Assembly (NCBI GenBank): GCA_007258455.2
Contig: VDFB02195933.1
Location: 1 to 64,000, forward strand
Direction of reading: 5' to 3'
From: Sequoia sempervirens
Taxonomy: Eukaryota; Streptophyta; Pinopsida; Cupressales; Cupressaceae
DNA length: 64,000 nt
Shown here: in pieces, positions 41,352 to 52,710 of the stretch
Position numbering within the stretch: the first letter of the stretch is position 1
Layout: every line of letters starts with the position of its first letter
Notes under the pieces: model-generated
Told to the model about the DNA's origin: nothing
Database searches by the model: none
Seen by the model: the letters and a program-made list of their open reading frames with translations, nothing else
Position numbers and translations under genes: made by a program

Positions 41352-41749
41352 CCTTCTTTTTGAAGGCCTAAATTTTGTAGTAAATGCTCAAACATACAGT
41401 TAATCTCTTCAAAATTTGTCTGCCTATCCGATGAGCTATCCAGCGAGGCTTTCCGAGACTCATAACTCCAGTTACTGGCGACAAAAGTTGAAGATTCCAA
41501 AGTTGCAGTCTGCAGAAGCTTGTCACTTTCCAGCTTTTGCGCCCCTGTAGCTCAAGGGCGCATTCTTTAAAGAAGGTTTAGATCTTGTTATTCTTGATGG
41601 TTGATGCAGTCAATTTCTTCACGATTAGTCTGCCTGTCCGACGAGCTATCAAATGCAGTGATCCGAGGTCTGGAGCTCCGACAGTCAGCGTCAGAAGATG
41701 AGCTTATGAGGAGAGTTTACATCACAAGAGCTTCTTCAGATGGTGAATT

Positions 41750-41772
41750 GCGCCCCTGTAGCTCAGGGGCGC
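41750..41772. repeat. Perfect hairpin in U3, second copy
   Basis: Same arms and loop as 41329-41351. The intermediate copy at 41539 has mismatches in the right arm. Confidence 0.95.
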
Positions 41773-42462
41773 CCTTCAAATTGACCCTTAAGATGGCAGA
41801 GTTTGCAGACGAGGTCTTCCTGTCATCTGTGCTACACTAGTTCACTTTCGAGATGCACCAAGTTGCCTGTTAATCCGGCATTCTGAGAGATTGTGGCAGA
41901 GATTCTACCAGGCACGTAATTTAGCAGGCGGAGGAAAATGTAAATTTCATTATATTTCTGTAGGCCAGAGGCGCCTAGCCTTCAGACCTGTCAGATGAGG
42001 TTATTGACGTTCGAAGTCTTCACGAGACTTGAGCGTAATTACTCCAGCTATTCAACGAGCCCAGCCATCAACCTTCGGGATTTGGCAAACACTCATACGT
42101 GTGAGGTCTTTGGTGAAATACTGTAAAATGAAGACAGCTCAGAAAATGGTTGTCTAGTCGTCTATTCCATCTTGGGAAAGGTGCCTTTCTATTTGAGGTC
42201 TTAGAAGCAATTTTCTTGCTTCGTCGCCTCTAGAGATATCTCTTGTAGGTCCTTCTAGCTACGCGTCGAGATAGACGGTGCTTGAATCGGGCCATCTCAA
42301 CTCCAGATATCAGAGGTCGAAATAGGGCATATGGTTGAGAGTTGCAGTTTTGTCAAAATCGTGTTCGTGTCTTCTCAGACCAAGGGCGCTTTTAGTTTTG
42401 AGGCCCTTAATACACTTTTTAGATGCCTTGCGTATATTCGTTGGATGTGGAATATCTCCAGG

Positions 42463-45400
42463 CTAAGTTACCAAATTCGCTACTGTAGGCCCCGGGTTCG
42501 ATTCGGGTCCGGTTCGAAGAAATTCGCCCTGGGTCCGTATTTTGGACTGTGGGTTCGACCAGGGTCCGGACCCATGACTGTGGGTCCGGACAGGGTTCGA
42601 AAATTTCGAACCTGGGTTCAATTCCGTGCCCAGGCGCGTTTTTCCAAAAAAAAATTCATTTTTTAATGACTTTTTTGACTCGTTTTTGACTTTTAAGGAC
42701 TTTTTTATTAATTCTAACCCTAATACTTGCCTCAAAAACATGAAATAGGTAAAGTGAAACTCATTTACCAATTTGTGAATGAGAAAAAAGAATTTTTTGC
42801 CTCCATTGCTGAACTTTCTCTTTTGCTTGCACAAGCTGGAATAGACTTGAAGACTGATCGTAGATTGTTCAAAGTTGATTGTTGTGCTATTCCTAAGCAC
42901 TTGCAAGTGTCTATTCGTTGCTAAGAAGATCGTAGAGCAAGATTTCTTCAAAAGAGGTAGGTTCTTTGAAGTTTTTGATTATTTTTTTTACATTTTTTTT
43001 CACAAGTGAACTTCAATTCTTTTGTTTTGTTTTACTTTTCATTCCTCTAAATGTCTATAACACATGTTCAATTTTTTCATTTTTTTGAAATTAATTAAGT
43101 CTTTTACTTTCAAATTCAATGAATCAATACCAAAATTTCAATATGTTGTGCCTTAGGTATTCACTATTCCGTATTACAATGGCAACCGGTACCTCCTCAG
43201 GCTCAATCCAATCTCGTTTCAAAATAAACCCAGCCTCTCCCCTTTGGAAATATGTAGAAATGGTTCAGCAACTTCCAGGTGGTGGAGGATATATTTGGAT
43301 TTGTAGTCATTGCAATGTTCAATATTCGAGCTCATACAGTCGAGTAAAAGGGCACTTGTGCGGGATCCCTGAAACAGGCATCAAAAATTGTCCAGGTGAA
43401 AACAACGAAGGCATTCCAAAAGATATAGTGTTGAAATATATTGCTGAGCAAGAAAAGGCAGACCAAAAAACAACCAGTGGTAAAACAAGCCATCCTTTGA
43501 AGAAAGGATCTCGATCCATGAAACCCCCTACACCACCTTCTTATTTTCCACCTACAGAAAGCCATCCATTTATGGACATCCCTCAAGAGCAAACCATGCC
43601 CTCTTCAAATAAAAGATCTAAGGGACCGTTGGAAGCTTCATTTCAAAATGAGGCAAGAGAGATTGCTGATCAAGACATAGCAAGATGTGTCTATGCCAAT
43701 GGATTGGCATTCAATGTTGTTCGTTCACCATATTGGCAAAAAATGGTGAAATCTATTAATGAGGCTCCAAAGGGGTATAAGGGCCCAGGTTTTGAGAAGG
43801 TGCGTTGCACCTTATTGGAGAAAGAGGTGAAACATGTAGCAGACTCTTTGAAGCCCATAAGGGATTCGTGGATCGAAACAGGGGTGACCATAGTTTCTGA
43901 TGGATGGAAAGATGCAAGAAATCGCCCATTGATCAATGTTATTGCTGTGTCCCCTAAAGGGGCAATGTTTTTGAGAGCAGTGGATTGTGAAGGACAGGTG
44001 AAAGATGGTCCATTTATTGCTGACATCCTTTGCCAAGCTATTGAAGAAGTGGGCCATCAAAATGTTGTGCAAGTTGTAACCGACAATGCCAAAAATTGTA
44101 GGGCTGCTGGGTTATTGGTTGAGAGAAGTATCCACACATTTTTTGGACACCTTGTGCTGTCCACTCCCTCAATCTAATGCTACAAAAAATTGGATCCAAA
44201 ATTGAATGGATCAAACAGGTGTATGCGGAGGGCGAAGACATCCAAATGTTTGTCACCAACCACCATATGATGCAAGGAATGTTTAGATAATTCTCTAAAT
44301 TGGAGTTGTTGAAGGTAAGTTAATTCTCAATATTTTTAAATTTTTGAATTTTCTTTTAATTTTAATTTTTAAATTTTGATTTTTATATTTAAATTATATT
44401 TTAATTTTAATTTTGATTTTCAAACAGGTTGCCGAGACCCGTTTTTCCTCCAACACAATTGTGTTGAGACGACTTATAAAGGTTCGTGAGGCACTATGTG
44501 CCATGGTAATCAGCCCTAATTGGGTTGTATGGAGGCAATCTAGCAATGAAAGGGCAAATAGGATCAAGCAAAGGGTCCTAGATGATGGTTGGTGGGATCG
44601 TGTTGAGTATCTCGTCAGTTTCACCGAGCCCATACTGAGCATGATCCGTTACACTGACTTGGATAGACCTTGTTTGGGCGAAGTATATGATGGTATCGAC
44701 TCAATGATTGAGAAGATGAGATCCATCATCAATGCAAAAGAGGAAGATCCTGAAGAAAAATTCTTCAAAGAGCTATAGGAAATCATGGTTGATAGATGGA
44801 ACAAAATGACCACTCCCTTGCATCTTCTCGCTTTTGCATTGAGTCCCAAATATTATAGCCCTGAGATACTTTCTACTTCATCAAGAGTTGCTCCATATAG
44901 GGATGGTGAAGTGGCCCAAGGGTACAAGGCAGCAATTCGTAGAATCTTCAGTGATCGTGACCAACGTGATCGAGTGAGGGCTGAGTTTATGGCTTTTGCA
45001 TGCTCTGGGAGTGTTGATCAGAATATGGATGCTCTTTGAGACAAGTGTAGGGTGGCTGCTCATAGTTGGTGGTACTTCCATGGGCAAGAATACATGCACC
45101 TCCAACCTATTGCAATAAAAGTTTTATCCCAAGTAAGTTTTATAATTTATATTTGTAATTTTAATTTTAAATTTTAATTAATAATTTTGTTTAGTTAATT
45201 TTTGTAACTCTTAACTATTTATTAATTTAATTTGGTCTTAATAGGTTGCTAGTTCATCCTCTTCTGAGAGGAATTGGAGCACATACTCCTTCATCCACTC
45301 AATAAAACGCAATAGGCTACATTCAAAAAAGGCTGAGGACTTGGTGTATGTGCATTCAAACTTGCGCCTCCTTACACACAAACATAGTTCTTACAAAGAA

Positions 45401-45938
45401 GGAGACACAAGGAGGTGGGATATTGAGCCAGAGCAGCTTGACTTGGATGCTTCCACAAGTCACTTAGCTGCACTTGATATTGATGATGACTATCAGCCTG
45501 AAGCAGCTACTACTGAGCATGAGAGCGGTAGTGTTAGTGCTAGTGGCAGTGCTTGTGCGAGTGCCACTAATGCTATTTGTGGTTCTACACAAAATCTAGC
45601 ATCTAATGATGCTGATGATGCTGCTTTTTTTGATGACCCATATGATTCAGATTGATCAATGATCAATAATTAATAATTATTAATGGCTGATTGTAAACTT
45701 TAATTTATAATTCTATATCATGACATTTGACTTTTGAGTATAAAGTGGTGGTGTATTTTTGCTATGTTATTTGACTATTAATATGGTGGTGTATTCTGAA
45801 CTTAATTACTGCTGCAAATATGTATATATTTCTGATTTTTATATGTTTTTGTATTACCGAACCCAAAACGAACCCAAAAAAAAAAATCGAACGGTTCTCG
45901 AACCCGAACCCGAACCCAAAACCGAACCGGTAACTTAG
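42463..45938 (+). mobile_element. hAT element 1, structurally complete
   Basis: 3476 bp with perfect 10-bp terminal inverted repeats (CTAAGTTACC at 42463; GGTAACTTAG ending 45938) and a perfect 8-bp TSD, TCTCCAGG, at 42455-42462 and 45939-45946. The subterminal regions are rich in GGGTTCG/CGAACCC repeats. It carries a three-exon transposase gene (43179-45655) with a few disabling changes. It is inserted in U3 of LTR B. Confidence 0.95.
43179..45655 (+). pseudogene. hAT transposase (BED, DUF659, hATC), nearly complete
   Basis: Start chosen at Met 43179 (MATGTSSGS). Exon 1 (to 44314) has a BED finger (YIWICSHCNVQY ... VKGHLCG) and DUF659 (SDGWKDARNRPLINVIA; NVVQVVTDNAKNCRAAGLL) with both catalytic Asp residues. 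A one-base frameshift near 44126 precedes the FWTPCAVHSLNLML block. Intron 44315-44427 (GTAAGT...ACAG). Exon 2 to 45132, intron 45133-45244 (GTAAGT...TAG), exon 3 45245-45655 with the hATC pattern SSSSSERNWSTYSFIHSIKRN and an acidic tail. In-frame stops near 44287, 44776 and 45037. Domestication is unlikely; this is a recently decayed autonomous copy. Confidence 0.9.
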
Positions 45939-45946
45939 TCTCCAGG

Positions 45947-47214
45947 CATGCAGTGAGCGTGGTTACCTGTCAGTAGGGTTCACCGTTCGTCGTCGGCAAC
46001 CGTTTGAAGCGTCAGATGGCAGTTTGGAGAAATGGTTAAGTCTGGTACCTGAAAATCAATTTAATCAAGGGTACCTAATTCTTTGAGGTGTTAAATGATA
46101 GATTTTGCAATGATGACTCCCAGCAGACATTTCTTCCTTGCTCTGCAGGCTTCGCAATGAATACACCTATTCAGTCTCAGCATCATCTGGACACCCGGAA
46201 ATCAATGTCGAAGATGGCCAGTCGTAACTTTGTACTCAGCTACAAAATAGGAAGTTAATAAAAAAATGCAATATCTTGAGCAAATGGACGCCTATGAGGT
46301 CAAATAAAGACTTTTTGAAATCAGTGAAGTTCGTCGGTGAATCCTAAAGCTTCACATGGTTTGTCAACTGATGTTAGATAATATTTAATATTTATTCTTC
46401 CATATTTAAAGCATTAATGGCGATTTTCTAAAGATGGCGCCTTTGCAAATTGCATGATAACTATTATTTTATTATTATTTATTTCCAGACTCAGTGTCAG
46501 TATCAGTGTAACTGGAAGGGTCCAATCAGAAGCCTTCTATTTTAGTTAAGGTTTTGAATCTTGCAGTGAACAAGATGGTGCGAATTTTCCTTATTTAAAC
46601 ATGGCGCCATCATTATTCATTCACACAGCTTCAAGAAAATTCGTATTTCTTCAAGAGCAAAGGCGATTTTACAAACAAAGGCGAATTCATCATCAGTCTT
46701 CAAAGGCGATTTCATCAAATCATTCATTTTGCAGGTTTTAGTTCATTTTCATCAGCAAATTTGAAGAACAGGGGCGATTTTCACAGAAGAAAGAGCTTAT
46801 AAAAAACGTCTTTTTCCTCTTTGTTTCTCAAATTTCTCTCAAAATCCAATTCGCATGTTCCTGAAATTGGAGAATTTGGCAAGTCTGAACATCTGGATCA
46901 TTTCTATATAACTTCCTCGAATTAAAATCGTGCGTTTGATTTTTCAGGAATTTTTAACTCTAGAGCATTCGTTCTCGAGTTTCTGATTTTCTCAACTGAA
47001 AACTCTTTGCATGGTCGAGTAGAAGTTAGGTTTTCGCATTTCTGACGTTCTGGGTTGTCTTAGAATCTTTTTTTGGACAAAACCCATATCTCAGATTTTT
47101 AACAAAAAATAACTCTTCAGAAGGCTATTTTTAGCCTCAGCAGGCTATTTTTAGCTTTCCAGAAATCTTGTCAAAACATAGTCAAGTTCACAATCAACAG
47201 GCGAGTTTTTCATA
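45947..47214 (+). other. U3 of LTR B between hAT 1 and the LTR-borne gene
   Basis: Continues the LTR. A TATA-like TATAAAA at 46798 lies about 415 bp before the ATG at 47215. The last 250 bp (with repeated 'ggctatttttag' blocks and 'caatcaacaggcgagttttt') align by eye with 56150-56350 in copy D and inverted 29750-29950 in copy A. Confidence 0.65.
46798..46805 (+). promoter_or_regulatory. Possible TATA box of the LTR-borne gene
   Basis: TATAAAAA followed by a CT-rich stretch (TCTTTTTCCTCTTTG). Candidate promoter for 47215-50226; from motif and position only. Confidence 0.35.
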
Positions 47215-50200
47215 ATGCAGTACACTCAGCTCGAATACAGGACCAAATCAGTCCTTACTCACGACTTCATCAGGACAGTTGAGACGAATCTTCACAAGGT
47301 GCTCCCAGAAGCAGTTCTAGATCCAGTTAAGATCAGAGGTTCGATTATTCAAAACATTCAACAGTCCGGGTTATTGGAGGCAGCTTCCATTCCTATCTCC
47401 GTTCATTGTATCGAGTTCGTGATGTCTTGTATTAAGCATTACAACTCTACTACTCGTGAGATAGTGTCAGCAGATGGACGAGTTATTTGCAGTCTCAAGC
47501 CTTTGGACGTTGAAAGAAGTTTTGGTATACCTCAGCACGCGAACAGTCTAGTTATTTCTATGGAGCAATGCGAGCAGGCATTCAATGCTGATGTGGACAA
47601 GTGCTAGAATAAAATGGCAGAAAGATGGTTAAAGCAAGTGAAGAACAGATTACCAAATAATGTGGGTTGTGGTGAGTACAAGGATGAGTACTCGATTCTA
47701 ATTACACTCTTGAATCGTGTCTCAGGTCAATCACATGCTAATGTTTTCCAGCCTTGGATGTATTACATTATTGGTCGCATCATATCTGGGCAAGAGCATT
47801 ATGACTGGGCATCCTTCATTGGCGATATTATCCACAAGCAAATCACCGGTTTCCTAGTTGCTCATAAGTTTCACGTGTTCTTATCTCGTGTACTTGATTG
47901 CTTATCAGGGCCAGTTCCGAGGATTAAACACCGTGGGCATTCTCAGTGTTCAGAAAGTCTATCAGTATTACGATAAGCTTGAGTTCACTAAGGCTGAACG
48001 TCACTTCAAGCGTGTTCACGAGGCTTTCCTGACTTATACAGTGAGAAATTTGGACCGGGAGTTGCACATTCGTATCTCGGCAGTTGCTAGAGCAGCGATG
48101 GATGGTTTGGCAGATTGGTTTATTCAGTTCCCGACATACACCTACATCCGAGTATATGGATTTATAGGAAATCCAGCTATGCTTCCACGTTATCCTTCGG
48201 ATAAGACAGTCTTTATGGAGTTCCTGAGGCGTTGCATGATGTTCATCGTCTTTTACGCCGCAAGCATAGACTAGTTGCCAACTTTCCTTTTCAGTTTGGA
48301 ATGTATTGGTGCAAGACGGCAGTTGATGCCAAAGTTGCAGGACAGGAGCTTGAGAAATATCATCTCAAGTATCTTGTTGAGGCACGTGCCTATGATCTTT
48401 CAAGTCATTACACAACTCGCCTTGCTGGACGCGCATATCATGAGCCTTCTATGGAGGATTATTGGGCAAACTGGGCGGATGACTTTGAGGTTCGCAGACG
48501 TAGCTATGGCCGCTTCTCTCTCTCACAGATTTTTGTTTTCTTATCAGAAGATGTGGGAGGTTTATCAAATGATGAGGGAGAAGTTCTTCCTCAGTTTTTC
48601 AGAGAGCAGGTTGACACACAGCCGCTGCCAGTAGTTGATTGGTACGCCAAGGAATACGCAACAGTAAAGGAGAGGTCAAGTAGAGTTATTCAAAATAGTA
48701 TACTTTACCTCGACAGCAAGAAGACCAGGAGGGTGAGTGTGCCTAGAGCAGAGCCGCCAGTAGTGGTGAATCCTTCACTACCTTCCTCGTCAAAACCTAA
48801 AGAGAAGAAGAGGAGTAACCCTCCTAAGAAAGGTCAAGTGCCAAACAATTCAAAAGGTAAGGCGCTTGCCATTGATACACATACGGAGCTTGACAGACAG
48901 CCTATCACAGAGCTAGTTCAGAGGCCAGTGCAGAGTCCGCCAGTGCCTGAGGTTCAGCCTCAAGTTCCTACACCGGTTCCGGAGCAGTCACCAGCCCCAA
49001 TTCATATTGAATTGGATTTAGACTCCCCATCTCGTAGCAGTGCTTCTACATATTCACTCTTGTCACAGCCTCTTGTTGCTAGTACAAACCCTTCCAGTAG
49101 TATTAGTCGAGATTAGTCTTGGATTGAGTCTCAGCTGGGAAGGAAGAGGAGGCAGCCATCCTATGTCCTTAATCATTCAGATTTTGATCAGGTTTACCAG
49201 GATGTGCCAGACAAGAGGATCAAGAACATGGTCCACGTGGAGAGGAATACCGATATGGAGATCGTCGTCGAGACTGCTATACCTCCACAGGGGAAGAACT
49301 TGGATGAGTTGGAATCTCAGGACTTTGAGGTTATCACAGTCAACCTTGGTCGTAGCACACGCCAGACTCAGGTTGATCTCCTACAAGTTGCTATAGACAG
49401 TGCCAAGGATAGAATGCTGAAAGACGGAGAGGATAAGGCAGCCCTCAAGGCTGAAATCAGACAGCTTTGCCAGTATATTTCTAGCCTTGTACACAGGTCA
49501 AAAGTCATTGCCACACTCCCGCCGATGCTTGAGCCTCCAGCAGAACAGGGCCAACTTAATCATTTAGTTGCATATGGCAAGCGTTTGGATGAGTGGGAGG
49601 AGGAGTTCGTTGCTAGAGGCCGTTCTATGCTCACAGAGTTATATCAGTTGCGGTACAATGCACAAGAACTTCGTCTACGTCTCCAGGATGAGGAGCGAGA
49701 CATGGCAATTAACAAACCCCGGGATGAGATTATGATTGCTCACCTGAGTATGGCATATGAATCAGTCACAGATGCAGAAGATAGAGAAGCTATCTACTCT
49801 TGGAAAACACAGTCGGTTTTCAAGGAAAAGATAGAGGAGAATATGGTGTCAAAGTTGGCTGAGAGTAGAGAGCACGTCACTAGTGCACTCCGGTTTGTGA
49901 GGACCTTAGTATCTCGCTTACCGTGCCGATATCAGATTGAGGGTGGTGCGTATGTTGAGCTTACCAATGTACAGTCAGAGCTCCAAGCACTCGCTCATAC
50001 TATTTTCAGCGGGGAGACCGTTGGCTGTAAGATTAATTAGCTTATAGTCATGTCAGCGTTGTTCGATGAAGCAACAAGGAGTAGGGGCGAACTTCAGTCC
50101 CAGATCACAGCTGGTGAGGACATGCTGCGCAGGCATAGCATTCTTCGACAGAGTATCAGAGCTCCAGATAGTGACGCAGTTAACAATCTCGTTGAGGGAT

Positions 50201-50226
50201 TGGTTGCTCGAGATCACGATCAGTAG
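47215..50226 (+). pseudogene. LTR-borne gene of unknown function, about 1000 codons
   Basis: From ATG 47215 one main frame can be followed to TAG 50226, broken by in-frame TAGs at 47605, 49114 and 50038 and by a shift out of frame (about 47890) and back (about 48240). Residues 1 to about 500 look globular; segments such as DGRVICSLKPLDVERSFGIP and FQPWMYYIIGRI recall the large 'putative plant transposon protein' or ORF-1 domains found in some retroelements, a loose match by eye. A basic, Ser/Pro-rich linker follows (near 48760-49100), then a Glu/Lys/Leu-rich helical region (49360-50150). No RT, integrase, protease, RNase H or zinc knuckle is visible. It lies wholly upstream of the LTR TATA box, inside U3. 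Copies A and D retain only its two ends. Confidence 0.75.
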
Positions 50227-50586
50227 ACTTCAGTTCCCATCTCTCAGAATAGACTTTATACATAGGAGTTAACTTGGCATTACCCTTAAAAGTTAACTCG
50301 CCGTTTCATCACATGCATATCTATTCTGAGATCAACTTTATTTACTTGGAGTTTTATTTAGGGTTTTTTGTTACCTGATGGTAGTGTTCCAGTTAACATG
50401 CTTTCAATAAGAACGTGCATGCTTGCACAATTGTCCATTTTTAGATTAGATGTTTCGGTTAACTGATGGTAGTTTTCCAGTTAACTGTATAGTTTGCTTT
50501 ATTAGGGCTTAGCAATAAATCTTGCATGCATTGCAAGACCGTAGTTGACTCAAGGTGATTTTAGGGTTCCCTACACCTTTGATGTC

Positions 50587-50594
50587 TATAAATA
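50587..50594 (+). promoter_or_regulatory. TATA box of LTR B
   Basis: TATAAATA in the context GTCTATAAATAAGAGC, identical in setting to copies A (28994-29001) and D (57098-57105). It marks the U3/R boundary of the LTR. Confidence 0.75.
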
Positions 50595-50803
50595 AGAGCT
50601 TTTGCTCATTTGTACATAACTTTTGCACGAGAGAGAAATATATGTTGTGCCTACCTTGCCCTCAATATTGCTCATTCTGTATCTGTTCATGCGTTTTTGC
50701 TATTATGATGAATTGTTATGCCACATAGGGTTTCATGCAATTATAGTGGTGAATTCTTTCCTTAGATAAATAAATCTGTTTTGTATTCAATAAACTCGTC
50801 CAG

Positions 50804-51030
50804 ATTGAGCTAATAGTTGTGCCACCTTGCCTTCAAGTTGAGAATTTGTACTTGGTTATCGTGTGATGTGTGTGAATAATAAACTTATTCAGATTGAGCT
50901 GATAGATGTGCCACCTTGCCTTCAAGTTGAGAATCTGTATTCAGTTTATCGTATTATGTTGTTTCCAATAAACTTGTTTAGATTGAGCTAATAGATGTGC
51001 CACCTTGCCTTCAAGTTGAGAATCTATACT
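50804..51030 (+). repeat. 89-bp tandem repeat in U5 of LTR B
   Basis: Three units start 'attgagct.atag' at 50804, 50893 and 50982, each with 'gtgccaccttgccttcaag'. Not seen in this form in copy D. Confidence 0.88.
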
Positions 51031-51120
51031 TGTTTATCGTCAGATAGTCATCCTTGCTCCATTTCCTCATGCTCTGTTTTCTTGAGGAAACTGGATAGTG
51101 TTGTGACCTTTTCACACATC

Positions 51121-51245
51121 GCCCCATTCAAGATGGGGACCCCTAATTTTTGCTCCATTCTGGTCTTTTGGCTTTGGTTTCTTTCTCTCTCTCGCCCCAT
51201 TCAAGATGGGGACCCCTAATTTTGCTCCATTCTGGTCTTTTGGCT

Positions 51246-51250
<5 letters not shown>
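51121..51250 (+). repeat. 73-bp direct duplication at the start of LTR C
   Basis: Two copies of 'gccccattcaagatgggg' followed by 'ctccattctggtcttttgg' begin at 51121 and 51194. The second leads into the CT run. Confidence 0.93.

Positions 51251-51251
<1 letters not shown>

Positions 51252-51305
<54 letters not shown>
51252..51305 (+). repeat. (CT)n microsatellite
   Basis: About 26 uninterrupted CT units. Confidence 0.97.
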
Positions 51306-51307
<2 letters not shown>

Positions 51308-51584
51308 CCATGGTCTACCTTCTAGGGGACGTGCTCGTCATTGAATTTAAACGTGAAATTTGGCCAAGTCTCAAAATTAGGGTTTTGAACTTTCCAACCA
51401 ATTTGTGGTCAAATGGGGTGAATAAATTGAAATCTGAGGCTAACATTGGTGTCAGTATGTTTCCAGTAGGTTTTCACTGAAATTTCATCAGATTCTGAAT
51501 TCCTAATCTGAGGCTAACATTGGTGCCCAAGCTTGGAAGGATGACTAGGAATTCCTCTAAGTGTTGCAAATTGGAACCTCAGAA

Positions 51585-52710
51585 GGGGAAATGCGCCTTT
51601 GCCTGAAGGAGGTTAGAAAATTGTTTAAGTATTCAAAATTGGAAGTTCATGGTATAACATGCGCCTTGACTTGTGAAAAAGGGAGTTTGGAAATATTCTA
51701 AGTATAAGAAATTTGAAGTACCACCCCTCATTTGCGCCCTTGAGGGAGAAGAGGATAGAGAAATGTTCTAAGTACTTAAAATTTGAAGTTCAAGGGGTCA
51801 TATGTGCCCAAGGTCAAGGAGGAAGCTTGAAAATTTTCCAAGTACTCAAAAGTGGAAGTAGCCCTTGCTAAATGCGCCCTAGCATGGAAGGAAGGTAAAG
51901 AACTTTACTAAGTGCTGAAAATTGGAGGTTGACCTCTCTTATGCGCCCACCCAATGGAGTTAAGATGAAGATTTTACTAAGGCATGTAAATTGAAAGCCT
52001 GAGTGGTCAAATGTGCCCAGCCTTGAAGGATGAGATTGAGAATTTGTCTAAGGCACTCAAACTGAAAGTAAAGGTGGTCAAATGCGCCTTGTCTTGGAGG
52101 AGAAGTTGGAAATTTTCTAAGTGTAAAAAAAGTTAAAGTTGAGAGGTCTAAATGCACCTTTCAAAAGGATGAGTTCAAAATTTCTCTAAGGCAAGAGCGA
52201 AATTAGAAGCAAGCACCTCCAAATGCACCCTTGGGAAAGGATGAAAACAAGTTGGTTAATTTGATCAAGTGATGGAAAATGAGACCTCAAGGGGTTGAAT
52301 GCGCCTAAGTGCAAGGAGATGGCTTAGAAAATTTTCTAAGTGTGAAAAATTTGAAGTAGAGAGGTTCAAATGCGCCTTTGAAGGATTGAAGTGACTTGAA
52401 AATTTCTAAGTGTATGAAAATGAAAGTCCAGACCCCTGAATGCGCCTTAATCAAAAGATGAAGCTGGAAATTTATCTAAGGCAACAACAGTGGAAGTTCC
52501 ACCTCTTAAATGCGCCCTTGGTTTGGAAAAAAAATTTGAAATTTTTTCTAAGTGTTTTTTTATTCCACCTCTAGAGAAATATGCCTAAGATGGTTGGGAG
52601 ATGATGAAATTTACTAAGGCATAGGTAAGTTGACAGGAAAGAGGTCAGATGATGCTAGCTTCACAGGGTCAATGAGAAATTTTAAGTCAGAGCAAGGAAA
52701 TGCGCCTGGA
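51585..52710 (+). repeat. 70-bp degenerate tandem repeat with ATGCGCC core
   Basis: About 15-16 units. The ATGCGCC core (or ATGTGCC/ATGCACC) recurs at 51591, 51659, 51732, 51802, 51872, 51941, 52011 and so on to about 52703. Each unit also has 'gaaaatttt.ctaagtg' and a 'ttgaagt' block. Confidence 0.9.

Larger units (their letters stand above)
40562..41785 (+). repeat. 210-bp U3 modules with GC-rich hairpins
   Basis: GCGCCCCT-type cores at 40562, 40772, 40967, 41329, 41539 and 41750 are spaced about 195-211 bp, with one larger gap. Each core sits before a 'ggcgcccttctttt'-like end. The same module recurs in copy D (54985, 55187, 55409) and inverted in copy A (about 30870-31710). Confidence 0.85.

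Noticed and set aside
42463..42951. 162-codon minus-strand open frame at the left end of hAT 1
   Set aside because: It spans the TIR and subterminal repeats and runs antisense to the transposase unit; no domain. An artefact of the GC-rich repeats.
43319..44259. Several minus-strand open frames across the hAT 1 transposase
   Set aside because: Antisense shadows of the transposase exon.
48275..48634. 119-codon open frame overlapping the LTR-borne gene in another frame
   Set aside because: The longer overlapping frame (48232-49116) continues the reading on both sides; this one is its shadow.
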